Below the pieces are notes generated by a model that was not told the DNA's origin, did no database searches, and saw only the letters and a list, made by a program, of their open reading frames with translations. 56,294 bases of DNA. It comes from Tepidimonas sediminis. Lineage in GTDB: Bacteria > Pseudomonadota > Gammaproteobacteria > Burkholderiales > Burkholderiaceae_C. Positions 30,896 to 40,105 of this stretch are shown piece after piece. A program made the translations under genes and the position numbers. Numbering within the stretch: position 1 is the stretch's first letter; each line of letters begins with the position of its first letter. Location: NCBI RefSeq assembly GCF_007556605.1, contig NZ_VJND01000015.1, positions 1-56,294 of the forward strand, written 5' to 3'.

Positions 30896-32544
30896 TGGCG
30901 GGGCTGCAGGCGTTCTGGCTGGCGCACGCGCCGGTGCTGTCGGTGCTGCTGCCGTCGCTGACGGCGGTGGCGCTGTTGCTGCTCGGCGACCATGACGGCC
31001 CGTCGGCGCAGGGTGGTGGCCACGGCGGCGCGGCGCGCCAGGCGCGCCGGCGTGCGCTGAGCCTGGTCTCGGCGACGCTGGGCCTGCTGCTGGCGTCGGC
31101 GCTGGTGGCGCGTGCCGCCGGCGGCGAGCTGACGGTCTACGAGCTCGGCGAATGGCCGGCGCCGTTCGGCATCGTGATGGTGGTCGATCGCCTCTCGGCG
31201 CTGATGGTGCTGCTGACGCAGGCGGTGGCGCTGCCGGTGCTGGCCTATGCCTGCGGCGGCTGGGACACGCGCGGGCGCCACTTCCATGCCATCTTCCACT
31301 TCCAGCTGATGGGGCTCAACGGCGCCTTCCTCACCGGCGACCTGTTCAACCTGTTCGTCTTCTTCGAGGTGCTGCTGATCGCCTCCTACGTGCTGCTGCT
31401 GCACGGGCAGGGACGCGAGCGGCTGCGCATGGGTGTGCACTACGTGGTGCTGAATCTGACCGCCTCGGCGCTGTTCCTGATCGGGCTGGCGATGATCTAC
31501 TCGGTCACCGGCACGCTCAACATGGCCGACGTGGCGCTGAAGGTGGCGCAGCTGCAGGGCGCCGAGCTGCGGCTGGCGCAGGCCGCGGCGCTGATCCTGC
31601 TGGTGGTGTTCGGCGTCAAGGCGGCGCTGGTGCCGCTGTACTTCTGGCTGCCGGGCACCTACGCGGCGGCCAGCGCGCCGGTGGCGGCGCTGTTCGCGGT
31701 GATGACCAAGGTCGGCGTCTACGCGATCGTGCGCGTGCACTGGGTGATCTTCGGGCTGGACGCCGGTGCGGCGACGCTGACCGCCCAACCGTGGCTGCTG
31801 CCGGCGGCGCTCGTGACCAGCGTGCTCGGCGTGCTGGGGGCGCTGGCGGCGCACACGCTGGCGCGGCTGGTGGCGTACCTGACGGTGGCCTCGGTCGGCA
31901 CCATCGTCGCCGGCGTGGCGCTGTTCACGCCGCAGGCGCTGTCGGCGGCGCTGTACTACACGCTGCACAGCACGGTGGTGATCGCCGGGCTGTTCCTGTT
32001 CGTCGAGCTGTTGGCGGCGCAGCGCGGCGCGGTCGGCGACCGGCTGCAGCCGGCGCCGGCGGTGCGTGAGCCGGTGCTGCTTGGCGTGATGATGCTGTTC
32101 GGTGCGGCCTCCGCCGCCGGGCTGCCGCCGCTGCCGGGCTTTCTCGGCAAGGTGATGCTGCTGCAGAGCTCGGCCGGGCTGCCGGCGCAGCTCTGGGTGT
32201 GGACGGTGGTGCTGGGGGTCGGCTTTCTGACGCTGGTCGGCCTGGCCCGCGCCGGCGTGGTGATGTTCTGGCACGTCGAGCCGGCGCGCCCCGACCCGTC
32301 GGCTGGCAGCAGTGCGCGTCTGCTGGCTGCGCCGTGGACGTTCATGGCGTTGACGGTGGCGCTGGCAGCCGGCGCCGCTCCGGTCAAGGCCTACACGGAT
32401 GCCGCCGCGCACCAGCTCACCGACAAGGCCGGCTACGCGGCGGCGGTGCTGGCGCGTCACGGCGGCCCTGCCGTGCCGACCACCCGCCCGTACGATGGGC
32501 GCGTGCCGGCGCCGGGCGCCGCCGCGCAGGAGGAAGGCCGATGA
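30895..32544 (+). CDS. phaD: Monovalent cation/H+ antiporter subunit D (PhaD)
   Basis: A 549-residue antiporter-like subunit. FVFFEVLLIASYVLLLHG holds the conserved Glu158; FGVKAALVPLYFWLPG and MTKVGVYAIVR carry the channel lysines. It is longer than the MrpD of the first operon because of a charged N-terminal cytoplasmic loop (residues 33-53, Gly/His/Arg-rich) and an extended C-terminus. GGAGGAGG precedes the ATG. Stop-start overlaps on both sides. Confidence 0.92.
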   Translation: MAGLQAFWLAHAPVLSVLLPSLTAVALLLLGDHDGPSAQGGGHGGAARQARRRALSLVSATLGLLLASALVARAAGGELTVYELGEWPAPFGIVMVVDRLSALMVLLTQAVALPVLAYACGGWDTRGRHFHAIFHFQLMGLNGAFLTGDLFNLFVFFEVLLIASYVLLLHGQGRERLRMGVHYVVLNLTASALFLIGLAMIYSVTGTLNMADVALKVAQLQGAELRLAQAAALILLVVFGVKAALVPLYFWLPGTYAAASAPVAALFAVMTKVGVYAIVRVHWVIFGLDAGAATLTAQPWLLPAALVTSVLGVLGALAAHTLARLVAYLTVASVGTIVAGVALFTPQALSAALYYTLHSTVVIAGLFLFVELLAAQRGAVGDRLQPAPAVREPVLLGVMMLFGAASAAGLPPLPGFLGKVMLLQSSAGLPAQLWVWTVVLGVGFLTLVGLARAGVVMFWHVEPARPDPSAGSSARLLAAPWTFMALTVALAAGAAPVKAYTDAAAHQLTDKAGYAAAVLARHGGPAVPTTRPYDGRVPAPGAAAQEEGR

Positions 32545-33125
32545 CCCCGGACGCCCGCCACGAACCGCTGCGCCCCGGCCAGCCGCCGACCGGCTGGCGG
32601 CGCTGGTTTCCGCACCCGGTGCTGTCGCTGCAGCTCGGGCTGACCTGGCTGGTGCTGGCGCACAGCCTGGCGCTGGTGCACTGGCTGGCGGCGCTGCTGC
32701 TGGCGTGGGCGGTGCCGCGGCTGCTGGCGCCGTTCCTCGGCGATGCCAGCCGCCTGCACTGGCCCTCGGTGCTGCGGCTGGCGGCGGTGGTGCTGTGGGA
32801 CATCGTGGTGGCCAACGTGACGGTGGCCCGCCTGACGCTGGGGCCGATGCGGCGCGTGCGGCCGGCCTGGCTGCGCCTGCCGCTGGACACCGACCACCCG
32901 CGCGTCAATGCGCTGCTGGCCAGCATCATCACGATGACGCCGGGCACGGTGTCGGCGGTGATCGACGAGCGCCGCGGCGAGCTGCTGGTGCACGCGCTCA
33001 ACTGCGACGACGCCGCGGCCATGGTGGCCGACATGAAGACGCGCTACGAGGCGGCGCTGGTGCGCGTGTTCCGCGTCGATCTCGACGCCGCGCGCGCGGC
33101 GCGCATGGAAGGAGTGAAGCGATGA
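32541..33125 (+). CDS. phaE: Monovalent cation/H+ antiporter subunit E (PhaE)
   Basis: A 194-residue full-length MrpE-family subunit: two to three membrane helices in residues 27-100 (HPVLSLQLGLTWLVLAHS, then WDIVVANVTVARLTLGP), then the cytoplasmic domain with SIITMTPGTVSAVIDERRGE and LLVHALNCDD. It keeps the N-terminal helices that are missing in the first operon's MrpE. The start overlaps the phaD stop and AGGAAGG precedes it. Confidence 0.9.
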   Translation: MTPDARHEPLRPGQPPTGWRRWFPHPVLSLQLGLTWLVLAHSLALVHWLAALLLAWAVPRLLAPFLGDASRLHWPSVLRLAAVVLWDIVVANVTVARLTLGPMRRVRPAWLRLPLDTDHPRVNALLASIITMTPGTVSAVIDERRGELLVHALNCDDAAAMVADMKTRYEAALVRVFRVDLDAARAARMEGVKR

Positions 33126-33400
33126 GCCCGTTGCTGATGCTGGCCCTGGACGTCGGCACCGCGGTGGTGGCGGTGGCGGTGCTGCTGTGCAGCTGGCGGC
33201 TGCTGCGCGGCCCGGAGCTGCCCGACCGCATCCTGGCGCTGGACACGCTCTACATGGGGCTGGTGGCGCTGATCATCCTGCTCGACATCCGCTTCGACAC
33301 CGAGCTGCTGTTCGAGGCGGCGCTGATCGTGGCGATGCTGGGCTTCGTCTCGACGGTGGCGCTGGCGCGCTACGTCGCGCGCGGCGACGTGATCGAGTGA
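33122..33400 (+). CDS. phaF: Monovalent cation/H+ antiporter subunit F (PhaF)
   Basis: A 92-residue three-helix protein with WRLLRGPELPDRILALDTLY, the MrpF motif. ATGA overlap with phaE; GGAG lies about nine bases before the ATG. Confidence 0.88.
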   Translation: MSPLLMLALDVGTAVVAVAVLLCSWRLLRGPELPDRILALDTLYMGLVALIILLDIRFDTELLFEAALIVAMLGFVSTVALARYVARGDVIE

Positions 33401-33413
33401 GGGGGGACGGGCG

Positions 33414-33773
33414 ATGACGGCTCTGCTGGAAAACCTGGCCGCGCTGCTGATCCTGACGGCGTCGTTCTTCCTGCTGGTGGGTGCCATCGGGCTGATGCGC
33501 TTTGCGGATTTCTACATGCGGCTGCACGCGCCGACCAAGGCCTCGACGCTGGGCGTCGGCGGCGTGCTGATCGCCTCGATGCTGGTGACGCTGGCGCACG
33601 GGCGCCCCGGCGTGGCCGAGCTGCTGATCACGCTGTTCGTGTTCGTGACGGCGCCGGTGTCGGCCAGCCTGATGGCGCAGGCGGCGCTGCACCTGCGCGT
33701 GCCGTCGCGCGCGCCGCTGCCGCGTGAGGCGCTGCGCATGCGTGACGCGGAGCAGGGCACCGCCGGCCGGTGA
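33414..33773 (+). CDS. phaG: Monovalent cation/H+ antiporter subunit G (PhaG)
   Basis: A 119-residue protein with three helices and the MnhG signature GLMRFADFYMRLHAPTKAST. It follows phaF after 13 bases with a GGGGGGA ribosome site. It ends the second antiporter operon, converging with the LOG-family gene 16 bases away; no room for a separate terminator. Confidence 0.88.
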   Translation: MTALLENLAALLILTASFFLLVGAIGLMRFADFYMRLHAPTKASTLGVGGVLIASMLVTLAHGRPGVAELLITLFVFVTAPVSASLMAQAALHLRVPSRAPLPREALRMRDAEQGTAGR

Positions 33774-33789
33774 CGCCGCCGGCCACGCC

Positions 33790-34698
33790 TCAGACGCCCG
33801 GGTCGACCGGGCAGGCCTCGGGCAGGTCGTAGAACGCGCGGATGCCGTTCCAGGCGTCCTCGGGCGTGTCGACGTAGCTGAACAGATTCAGATCCTCGGG
33901 CGCGATCACGCCTTCCTCGACCATCAGGTCGAAGTCGATCAGGCGCTTCCAGTACGCGCTGCCGTAGAGGAATACCGGCACCGGGCGCGCCTTGCGCGTC
34001 TGCACCAGCGTCAGCACCTCGAACAGCTCGTCCAGCGTGCCGAAGCCGCCGGGGAAGGCCACCAGCGCCTTGGCGCGCATCATGAAGTGCATCTTGCGCA
34101 GCGCGAAGTAGTGGAACTTGAAGCGCAGCTGCGGCGAGATGTAGGGGTTGGGCTCCTGCTCGTGCGGCAGCAGGATGTTGAGCCCGACGCTGGGGGCCCC
34201 GAGGTCGTGCGCCCCGCGGTTGGCCGCTTCCATGATGCCGGGGCCGCCGCCGGTGACGATGTAGAGCTGGCTGTCCTTCGGGCACGACTGGCTGTAGGCC
34301 GCCACCAGCTGCGCGAAGCGGCGCGCCTCCTCGTAGTAGCGCGCGTTGCGCCGCAGCGCCTCGGCGCGGCGCAGCGCCTGCGCGTCGCCGCTGGCCTGCG
34401 CCGCCTGCCAGATCGCCTCGGCCTCGGCCGGCTCGCGGAAGCGCGCGCTGCCGAAGACGACGATGGTGTTCTCGATGCCGAGCTCGGCCATGCCGAGGTC
34501 GGGCTTGAGCAGCTCGAGCTGGAAGCGGATGCCGCGCGTCTCGCGCCGCAGCAGGAACTCGGGGTCGGCGAAGGCCAGCCGGTAGGCGTCCGGCGGCGGA
34601 CGGGTGCCGTCCTCGGACAAGAGGTGCATCTCGACACCGGCGTCGGCCAGACGGCGGGTCTGCAGGTCGTGCGCGGGGTCGTGAGACGGAGGCGTCAT
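33790..34698 (-). CDS. LOG-family protein (TIGR00730-like, nucleotide 5'-monophosphate phosphoribohydrolase-like)
   Basis: A 302-residue protein with a Rossmann-like lysine-decarboxylase/LOG fold. FGSARF near residue 86, GGGPGIMEAANRGA and PGGFGTLDELFE are the family's nucleotide-binding and catalytic motifs (GGxGTxxE). LOG proteins release ribose 5-phosphate from nucleoside monophosphates, including cytokinin precursors; the cellular role in this large bacterial subgroup is unclear. ATG at 34698 is used; another at 34719 lies directly against the efp terminator T run and would be nearly leaderless. Neither has a ribosome site. Confidence 0.83.
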   Translation of the reverse strand: MTPPSHDPAHDLQTRRLADAGVEMHLLSEDGTRPPPDAYRLAFADPEFLLRRETRGIRFQLELLKPDLGMAELGIENTIVVFGSARFREPAEAEAIWQAAQASGDAQALRRAEALRRNARYYEEARRFAQLVAAYSQSCPKDSQLYIVTGGGPGIMEAANRGAHDLGAPSVGLNILLPHEQEPNPYISPQLRFKFHYFALRKMHFMMRAKALVAFPGGFGTLDELFEVLTLVQTRKARPVPVFLYGSAYWKRLIDFDLMVEEGVIAPEDLNLFSYVDTPEDAWNGIRAFYDLPEACPVDPGV

Positions 34699-34720
34699 CG
34701 TCGGTCGAAGTTCGGACATG

Positions 34721-34742
34721 AAAAAGGCCCCGTGCCGGGGCC
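34721..34742 (-). terminator. Intrinsic terminator of efp
   Basis: On the minus strand GGCCCCG-GCA-CGGGGCC (34742-34726) forms a perfect 7-bp stem with a 3-base loop, followed by five T (34725-34721). It separates efp from the LOG-family gene. Confidence 0.88.
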
Positions 34743-34793
34743 TCCTCGGACCGCCCGCGGCGGCGCGGCGCTGCCTGGCGCCGGTGGCCCGGC

Positions 34794-35348
34794 TCAGACG
34801 CGCTTGCGGTATTCGCCGGTGCGCGTGTCGATCTCGATCTTGTCGCCCTGCTCGACGAAGATCGGCACCATCACCTCGAAGCCGGTGGCGATCTTGGCCG
34901 GCTTCATGACCTTGCCGGAGGTGTCGCCCTTGACCGCCGGCTCGGTCCAGGTGACCTCGCGCACGACGCTGGTGGGCAGCTCGATCGAGATCGCCTTGCC
35001 CTCGTAGAACACCACCTCGGCGGTCATGCCGTCCTCGAGGTAGTTGAGCGCATCGCCCATGTTCTCGGCCTCGACCTCGTACTGGTTGTACTCGGCGTCC
35101 ATCCACACGTACATCGGGTCGGCGAAGTACGAGTAGGTGCACTCCTTCTTGTCGAGGATGATGTTGTCGAGCTTGTCGTCGGCCTTGAAGACGACCTCGG
35201 TGGCGCTGTTGCTCAGCAGCGCCTTGAGCTTCATGCGCACGGTGGCGGCGCCGCGGCCGCCACGCTGGTATTCGGTCTTGAGGACGATCATCGGGTCCTT
35301 GCCGTGCATGATGACGTTGCCGGCGCGGATTTCTTGGGCGAGTTTCAT
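34794..35348 (-). CDS. efp: Elongation factor P (Arg32, rhamnosylated type)
   Basis: EF-P binds between P and E sites of the ribosome to rescue stalling at polyproline. The 184-residue protein has a KOW-like N-terminal domain and two OB domains ([19 protein letters not shown] at the C-terminal signature). The loop at the domain I tip reads [12 protein letters not shown] with Arg at residue 32, the arginine modified with rhamnose by EarP; lysine-type (EpmA) EF-P would have Lys34. earP lies immediately upstream, which supports this. [12 protein letters not shown] marks the start at 35348. The ribosome site is weak. A promoter overlaps the earP end (35424-35449). Confidence 0.95.
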   Translation of the reverse strand: MKLAQEIRAGNVIMHGKDPMIVLKTEYQRGGRGAATVRMKLKALLSNSATEVVFKADDKLDNIILDKKECTYSYFADPMYVWMDAEYNQYEVEAENMGDALNYLEDGMTAEVVFYEGKAISIELPTSVVREVTWTEPAVKGDTSGKVMKPAKIATGFEVMVPIFVEQGDKIEIDTRTGEYRKRV

Positions 35349-35423
35349 GGTGCTGTGCGGGAGGAGGAGACGGTCGGCGCGCGTTGCCACGCGCGCGCCA
35401 GTCAGGTTCGGAACGAACCCTAT

Positions 35424-35449
35424 ATTCTACCGCGGGCCGGACTTTTCAA
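35424..35449 (-). promoter_or_regulatory. Probable promoter of efp overlapping the earP stop
   Basis: TTGAAA (35449-35444) is followed by an AT-rich block GTAGAATATAGG; GAATAT after 16 bases or TAGAAT after 14 could be the -10. It would give efp a leader of about 70 bases and separate expression from earP. Confidence 0.5.
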
Positions 35450-36579
35450 GCGGGGCAGCCGCGGCGCTCGCGCACGAACGCCAGCAGCCGCCGCAGCAGA
35501 TCCGGCTGGGCCGCGAGCCGCGCGCGCAGCGCGGTGGCCAGGGCCGTCCAGTCGGCCAGCCCGGCTGCGGTCAGCGGCGGCGGGTCGGCGCCGCCGGGCG
35601 CGTCGTTGAGCGCGCGCATCCACGCCGCCCAGCCGGGTGGTCCGTCCGCCCAGGCCAGGAACGCCTCCAGCTTGGCGTGGTGCGCGGCGTCGTCCTGCGG
35701 GTAGAGCTGCCAGAGAAAGGCGCGGCCGGCCCACAGCGCGCGCACGAGCGAATCCTCGCCGCGCACGAGGTTGAGGTCGCAGGCCCACAGTCGCTCGTCG
35801 AACGCGTCCTGCGGCACCGGCGCGCAGGGCGTCACGCGCGCCGCGGCGGACAGCGGCGCGGCCGCGTCGAGCCGGCTCCAGTGCGCGGCGCTGCGCCCCG
35901 GCGCCACCAGCCAGTGCGCCGCGGCCAGCGCGGGCTGACGGCGCAGCGCGGCCAGCGCCGCGGGCTCGTAGGTGAAGACGCTGACCCATGGTCCGGCGTG
36001 GCCGCCGTGCGCGGCGCGCCAGCGCGCCGCGTCGAAGGCGGCCTGGCGTGCGTCCAGATCGGCCTCGCGCAGCAGCCCGCCGGTGGCGGGTGTGAAACCG
36101 GGGAAGAAGAACCACTTCGTGCGACCGGTCAGCGCGCCGCTGAGCACCGGCGAGGGCAGGCCGTGGCTGCGCTCGACCCACGGCTCGGCGCTCAGGTATT
36201 CGAGGTTGAGCCAGACGGTCGGGCAGCCGGTCTCGTCGTGCGCCGGCAGCAGGGCCCGCACCCATGCATCGGGGACATGGCAGCCGAACATTTCCACCAG
36301 CACCTGCGCGGGCGGCAGGCCGCTGGGCGGGGGCGCTTCGCCCGCGCGCGGCCAGCGGTGCACCGCCACGCCCGGCACGCCCCCGTGCGCCGCACCCGGC
36401 GCCATCCAGTCCAGCGGCGCCGGGTCGTCGATCCACAGCCGCACCTGCTGGCCGGCGGCGGCGAGCTGGCGGCACAGGCGCCACGCCACGCCGGCGTCGC
36501 CCCAGTTGTCGATCACGTGGCAGAACACGTCCCAGCGCAGCGCCGGGGCGGCAAGGGGTGAGGGACAATCCTGCGTCAT
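35446..36579 (-). CDS. earP: EF-P arginine rhamnosyltransferase EarP
   Basis: A 377-residue GT-B glycosyltransferase that transfers rhamnose from dTDP-L-rhamnose to Arg32 of EF-P. Family marks: [20 protein letters not shown] near residues 16-35 with the catalytic Asp24 and Asp28, VFTYEPAAL in mid-protein, and the donor-binding [19 protein letters not shown] then YPQDD near the C-terminus. The ATG lies in a CATG that also supplies the ATG of uvrC on the other strand; GAGGAG four bases before it sits inside uvrC codons. The next gene is its substrate efp, 97 bases downstream. Confidence 0.93.
   Translation of the reverse strand: MTQDCPSPLAAPALRWDVFCHVIDNWGDAGVAWRLCRQLAAAGQQVRLWIDDPAPLDWMAPGAAHGGVPGVAVHRWPRAGEAPPPSGLPPAQVLVEMFGCHVPDAWVRALLPAHDETGCPTVWLNLEYLSAEPWVERSHGLPSPVLSGALTGRTKWFFFPGFTPATGGLLREADLDARQAAFDAARWRAAHGGHAGPWVSVFTYEPAALAALRRQPALAAAHWLVAPGRSAAHWSRLDAAAPLSAAARVTPCAPVPQDAFDERLWACDLNLVRGEDSLVRALWAGRAFLWQLYPQDDAAHHAKLEAFLAWADGPPGWAAWMRALNDAPGGADPPPLTAAGLADWTALATALRARLAAQPDLLRRLLAFVRERRGCPA
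36564..36569 (+). promoter_or_regulatory. Candidate -10 (GACAAT) for uvrC, near-leaderless
   Basis: GACAAT ends eight bases before the uvrC ATG, so transcription would start almost at the start codon. No good -35 or ribosome site is visible. The hexamer lies within earP coding sequence. Confidence 0.4.
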
Positions 36580-38536
36580 GGTCTCCTCGGTTCACGACGA
36601 CGCATTGTTGCGCATGGTGGCGGCGCTGCCGGCGCTGCCCGGGGTCTACCGCTTCTTCGACGCCGACGGGCAGCTGCTCTACGTCGGCAAGGCGCGCGAC
36701 CTGAAGCGGCGCGTCAGCAGCTACTTCCAGCGCACCCACGACGGCACGCGCATCGGCCACATGGTCGGCAAGATCGCGCGGCTGGAGACCACCGTCGTGC
36801 GCTCCGAGGCCGAGGCCCTGCTGCTGGAGAGCAACCTCATCAAGACCCAGCAGCCGCGCTACAACATCCTGTTCCGCGACGACAAGAGCTACCCCTACCT
36901 GCGCGTGGGGGCCGGCAGCCGGGTGGTCGACGCAGCCGGCGCCGGCGCGATGCCCGGCACGCCGAACCCGGACCATTACCCGCGCGTGTCCTACTACCGC
37001 GGCGCGGTCGACCGGCGCGCGCGCTATTTCGGCCCCTATCCGAACGCCTGGGCGGTCAAGCAGACCATCGAGCTGCTGCAGAAGGTGTTTCGGCTGCGCA
37101 CCTGCGAGGACACGGTGTTCGCGCACCGCACCCGTCCGTGTCTGCTGCACCAGATCAAGCGCTGCAGCGCGCCCTGCGTCGGCGCGATCAGCCCGGCGGA
37201 CTACGCCGCCGACGTGCGCGCCGCGTGCGACTTTCTGGAAGGCCGCAGCCAGGAGGTGCTGCAGGCGCTGCAGGCACGCATGGAGGCGCTGGCGGCGCAG
37301 CTGGCGTTCGAGCAGGCCGCCGAGGTGCGCGACCAGATCGGGGCGCTTTCGCGCGTGCTGCAGCAGCAGGCGATGGAGAGCCACGACGACCAGGATGTGG
37401 ACATCGTCGCGGTGGCGGTGCGCGGCGGGCGCGCCTGCGTCAACCTGGCGATGGTGCGCGGCGGGCGCCACCTGGGCGACCGGTCAACCTTCCCGGCCCA
37501 CGTCGAGGATGGCGCGGCGCTGGCCGACGTGGACGGCGCGGCCGGTGCCGAGCAGCGCGTGCTGGAGGCGTTCCTGGTCCAGCACTACACCGACGTGCCG
37601 CCGCCGCCGCTGCTGGTGCTGGGCGCGCCGGTGGACGAGGCGCTGCTGGAGGCGCTGAGCGAGCAGAGCGGCGTGCGGGTGCGCGCGGTGTTCCATCCGC
37701 GCGAGCGGCGCCGCGTCTGGCTCGAGATGGCGCAGACCAACGCCGAGCTGCAGCTGGCGCGCCTGCTGGCCGAGGAGGGCTCGCAGCAGGCGCGCACGCG
37801 CGCGCTGGCCGAGGCGCTGGGGCTGGAGGCGGCCACCCCCGAGGCGCTGGCGGCGCTGCGCATCGAGGCGTTCGACATCTCGCACACCGCCGGCGAGGCC
37901 ACGATGGCCTCCTGCGTCGTCTACGAGCACCACCAGATGCAGCCGCGCCAGTATCGGCGCTACGCGATCGAGGGCATCACGCCCGGCGACGACCCGGCGG
38001 CGATGCGCCAGGTGCTGCAGCGCCGCTACGGTCGGCTGGCCGGCCAGCTGGCCGAGCAGGGCGGTGACGACGCCGGCGGCGCACGGCTGCCGGACGTGGT
38101 GCTGATCGACGGCGGCGCGGCGCAGGTGGCGGCGGCGCGCGCGGTGTTCGATTCGCTCGGGCTGGACATCGGCCGGCTGGTCGGCGTCGAGAAGGGCGAG
38201 GGGCGCAAGGTCGGGCTGGAGGAGCTGGTGTTCGCCGACGGCCGGCCGAAGGTGGCGCTGCCGCCGGATTCGGCGGCGCTGCTGCTGGTGGCGCAGATCC
38301 GCGACGAGGCGCACCGCTTCGCCATCACCGGCATGCGCGCGCGCCGCGCCCGCGCCCGCACCGGCGGCAGCCGGCTGGAGGAGATCCCCGGCGTCGGGCC
38401 CAAGAAGCGCGCCCGGCTGCTGGCGCGCTTCGGCGGCGTGCGCGGGGTGGCGGCGGCCAGCGTCGAGGAACTGGCCAGCGTCGAGGGGATCTCGCGCGAG
38501 CTGGCCGAGGCGATCCACCGCGCGTTGCACGGGTGA
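36578..38536 (+). CDS. uvrC: Excinuclease ABC subunit C (UvrC)
   Basis: A 652-residue nucleotide-excision-repair nuclease that cuts the damaged strand on both sides of the lesion. N-terminal GIY-YIG domain (LPGVYRFF and [14 protein letters not shown], residues 20-50); Cys-containing [25 protein letters not shown] helical motif for UvrB (about 225-260); RNase H-like C-terminal nuclease with [13 protein letters not shown] and VLIDGG; and two helix-hairpin-helix motifs at the end ([14 protein letters not shown]). All catalytic residues appear intact. ATG 36578 gives the usual spacing to the GIY motif; the next Met at 36614 would truncate it. It diverges from earP with overlapping start codons. 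Confidence 0.95.
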   Translation: MVSSVHDDALLRMVAALPALPGVYRFFDADGQLLYVGKARDLKRRVSSYFQRTHDGTRIGHMVGKIARLETTVVRSEAEALLLESNLIKTQQPRYNILFRDDKSYPYLRVGAGSRVVDAAGAGAMPGTPNPDHYPRVSYYRGAVDRRARYFGPYPNAWAVKQTIELLQKVFRLRTCEDTVFAHRTRPCLLHQIKRCSAPCVGAISPADYAADVRAACDFLEGRSQEVLQALQARMEALAAQLAFEQAAEVRDQIGALSRVLQQQAMESHDDQDVDIVAVAVRGGRACVNLAMVRGGRHLGDRSTFPAHVEDGAALADVDGAAGAEQRVLEAFLVQHYTDVPPPPLLVLGAPVDEALLEALSEQSGVRVRAVFHPRERRRVWLEMAQTNAELQLARLLAEEGSQQARTRALAEALGLEAATPEALAALRIEAFDISHTAGEATMASCVVYEHHQMQPRQYRRYAIEGITPGDDPAAMRQVLQRRYGRLAGQLAEQGGDDAGGARLPDVVLIDGGAAQVAAARAVFDSLGLDIGRLVGVEKGEGRKVGLEELVFADGRPKVALPPDSAALLLVAQIRDEAHRFAITGMRARRARARTGGSRLEEIPGVGPKKRARLLARFGGVRGVAAASVEELASVEGISRELAEAIHRALHG

Positions 38537-38570
38537 CGCGCCGGGGCAGCGGCGGTGGGCGCCGCGCCCG

Positions 38571-38576
38571 CATAAT
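38571..38576 (+). promoter_or_regulatory. Candidate -10 (CATAAT) for pgsA, near-leaderless
   Basis: CATAAT ends ten bases before the pgsA ATG, so the untranslated leader would be only a few bases. No ribosome site and no clear -35 are seen. Confidence 0.4.
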
Positions 38577-38586
38577 CGCAGCCACC

Positions 38587-39162
38587 ATGTTCCTGACGCT
38601 GCCGACGCTGCTGACCTGGACGCGCATCGCGGCCATCCCCCTGATCGTGGCGGTGTTTCACGTGCCGGGCTGGCCGCTGGCGTGGGCCAACGCGGTGGCC
38701 ACCGGGCTGTTCATCGTCTTCGCGCTGACCGACTGGGCCGACGGCTACCTGGCGCGGCGGCTCAACCAGACGTCGGCGTTCGGCGCCTTCCTCGATCCGG
38801 TGGCGGACAAGTTCCTGGTCAGCGCCTGCATCCTGGTGCTGGTGCACCTGGGGCGCGCCGACGTGTTCGCCGGCCTGATCATCATCGGGCGCGAGATCGC
38901 GATCTCGGCGCTGCGTGAGTGGATGGCGCAGATCGGCGCCACGCGCAGCGTGGCGGTGCACATGGTCGGCAAGTTCAAGACCGCGACCCAGATGGTGGCG
39001 ATCCCGTTCCTGCTCTACGACGGGGTGCTGTGGGGCGTCGATACGCGCTGGTGGGGCACGCTGCTGCTGTGGGCGGCGGTGGTGCTGACGGTGTGGTCGA
39101 TGGTCTATTACCTGCGCCGCGCGATTCCCGAAATCCGCGCGCGCGCGCCGCGGCGGCCGTGA
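38587..39162 (+). CDS. pgsA: CDP-diacylglycerol-glycerol-3-phosphate 3-phosphatidyltransferase
   Basis: A 191-residue inner-membrane enzyme of phosphatidylglycerol synthesis. The CDP-alcohol phosphotransferase motif is complete: DGYLARR, then G and two Asp in GAFLDPVADK (residues about 54-79), which bind Mg and CDP-diacylglycerol. Five to six membrane helices; the N-terminal LPTLLTWTRIAAIPLI is typical. ATG at 38587 is used because the 18 codons before it are Arg/Gly-rich and overlap uvrC. uvrC-pgsA adjacency is common in proteobacteria. The stop overlaps the GTG of the next gene. Confidence 0.93.
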   Translation: MFLTLPTLLTWTRIAAIPLIVAVFHVPGWPLAWANAVATGLFIVFALTDWADGYLARRLNQTSAFGAFLDPVADKFLVSACILVLVHLGRADVFAGLIIIGREIAISALREWMAQIGATRSVAVHMVGKFKTATQMVAIPFLLYDGVLWGVDTRWWGTLLLWAAVVLTVWSMVYYLRRAIPEIRARAPRRP

Positions 39163-40067
39163 CGGGCGTGGGGTCCGGCCAACGCAACGGGTCGGCGTGG
39201 CTCGCCGCCATGCCCGCGGTGTTCGTGCTGATCTGGAGCACGGGCTTCATCGTCGCGCGCTTCGGCATGCCGCACGCGCCGCCGATGACCTTCCTGGCGT
39301 GGCGCTACGCGCTGTCGATCGCCTGCTTCGGCGTGTGGATCGCGCTGGCACGCGTGGCGTGGCCGCGCACGCCGGCGCAGTGGGGGCACCTGGCGGTCAC
39401 CGGCGTGCTGATGCACGCCGGCTACCTGGGCGGCGTGTGGGCGGCCGTCAAGGCCGGCATGGGCGCGGGACTGTCGGCGCTGATCGTCGGCCTGCAGCCG
39501 GTGCTGACGGCGGTGTGGCTCTCGTCCACCGGCGGGCGCGTGACCGCACGCCAGTGGCTGGGTCTGACGCTGGGCCTGGCCGGGCTGGTGCTGGTGGTGT
39601 GGCACAAGTTCGGCCACGGCGGCCCCGGCGACAGCGCCACGCCGGTGAATCTGGCGTTCGCGGTGGCGGCGCTGCTGTCCATCACCGCCGGCACGCTGTA
39701 CCAGAAGCGCTTTCTGGCCCCCTGCGACGTGCGCACCGCCAACACGGTGCAACTGGCCGCGGCGCTCGTGGTGACGCTGCCGCTGGCGTGGCTGGAGAGC
39801 GAGCCGATGCGCTGGAACATGGAGTCGGCCGGCGCCATGGCGTGGTCGGTGCTGGGCCTGACGCTGGGCGGCAGCTCGCTCTTGTATCTGCTGATCCAGC
39901 GCGGCGCGGCTGCGTCGGTGACCAGCCTCATGTACCTGGTGCCGCCGTGCACCGCGCTGATCGCCTGGGCGCTGTTCGGCGAGCCGATCACCGCCATGAC
40001 GCTGGCCGGCACGGCGCTCACCGCCGTGGGCGTGGCGCTGGTGGTGCGCGGCGGCGCGCCGCGCTGA
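39159..40067 (+). CDS. EamA/DMT-family transporter
   Basis: A 302-residue membrane protein with ten predicted helices in two EamA repeats (LIWSTGFIVARFGMPHAPPM, first repeat; LLYLLIQRGAAASVTSL, second repeat). Such proteins export amino acids or other metabolites. GTG at 39159 overlaps the pgsA stop (GTGA). Substrate unknown. Confidence 0.87.
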   Translation: MTGVGSGQRNGSAWLAAMPAVFVLIWSTGFIVARFGMPHAPPMTFLAWRYALSIACFGVWIALARVAWPRTPAQWGHLAVTGVLMHAGYLGGVWAAVKAGMGAGLSALIVGLQPVLTAVWLSSTGGRVTARQWLGLTLGLAGLVLVVWHKFGHGGPGDSATPVNLAFAVAALLSITAGTLYQKRFLAPCDVRTANTVQLAAALVVTLPLAWLESEPMRWNMESAGAMAWSVLGLTLGGSSLLYLLIQRGAAASVTSLMYLVPPCTALIAWALFGEPITAMTLAGTALTAVGVALVVRGGAPR

Positions 40068-40105
40068 CCCGTCGCGCCCAGAACGTTGACCCGGGAGACC
40101 GCTTC

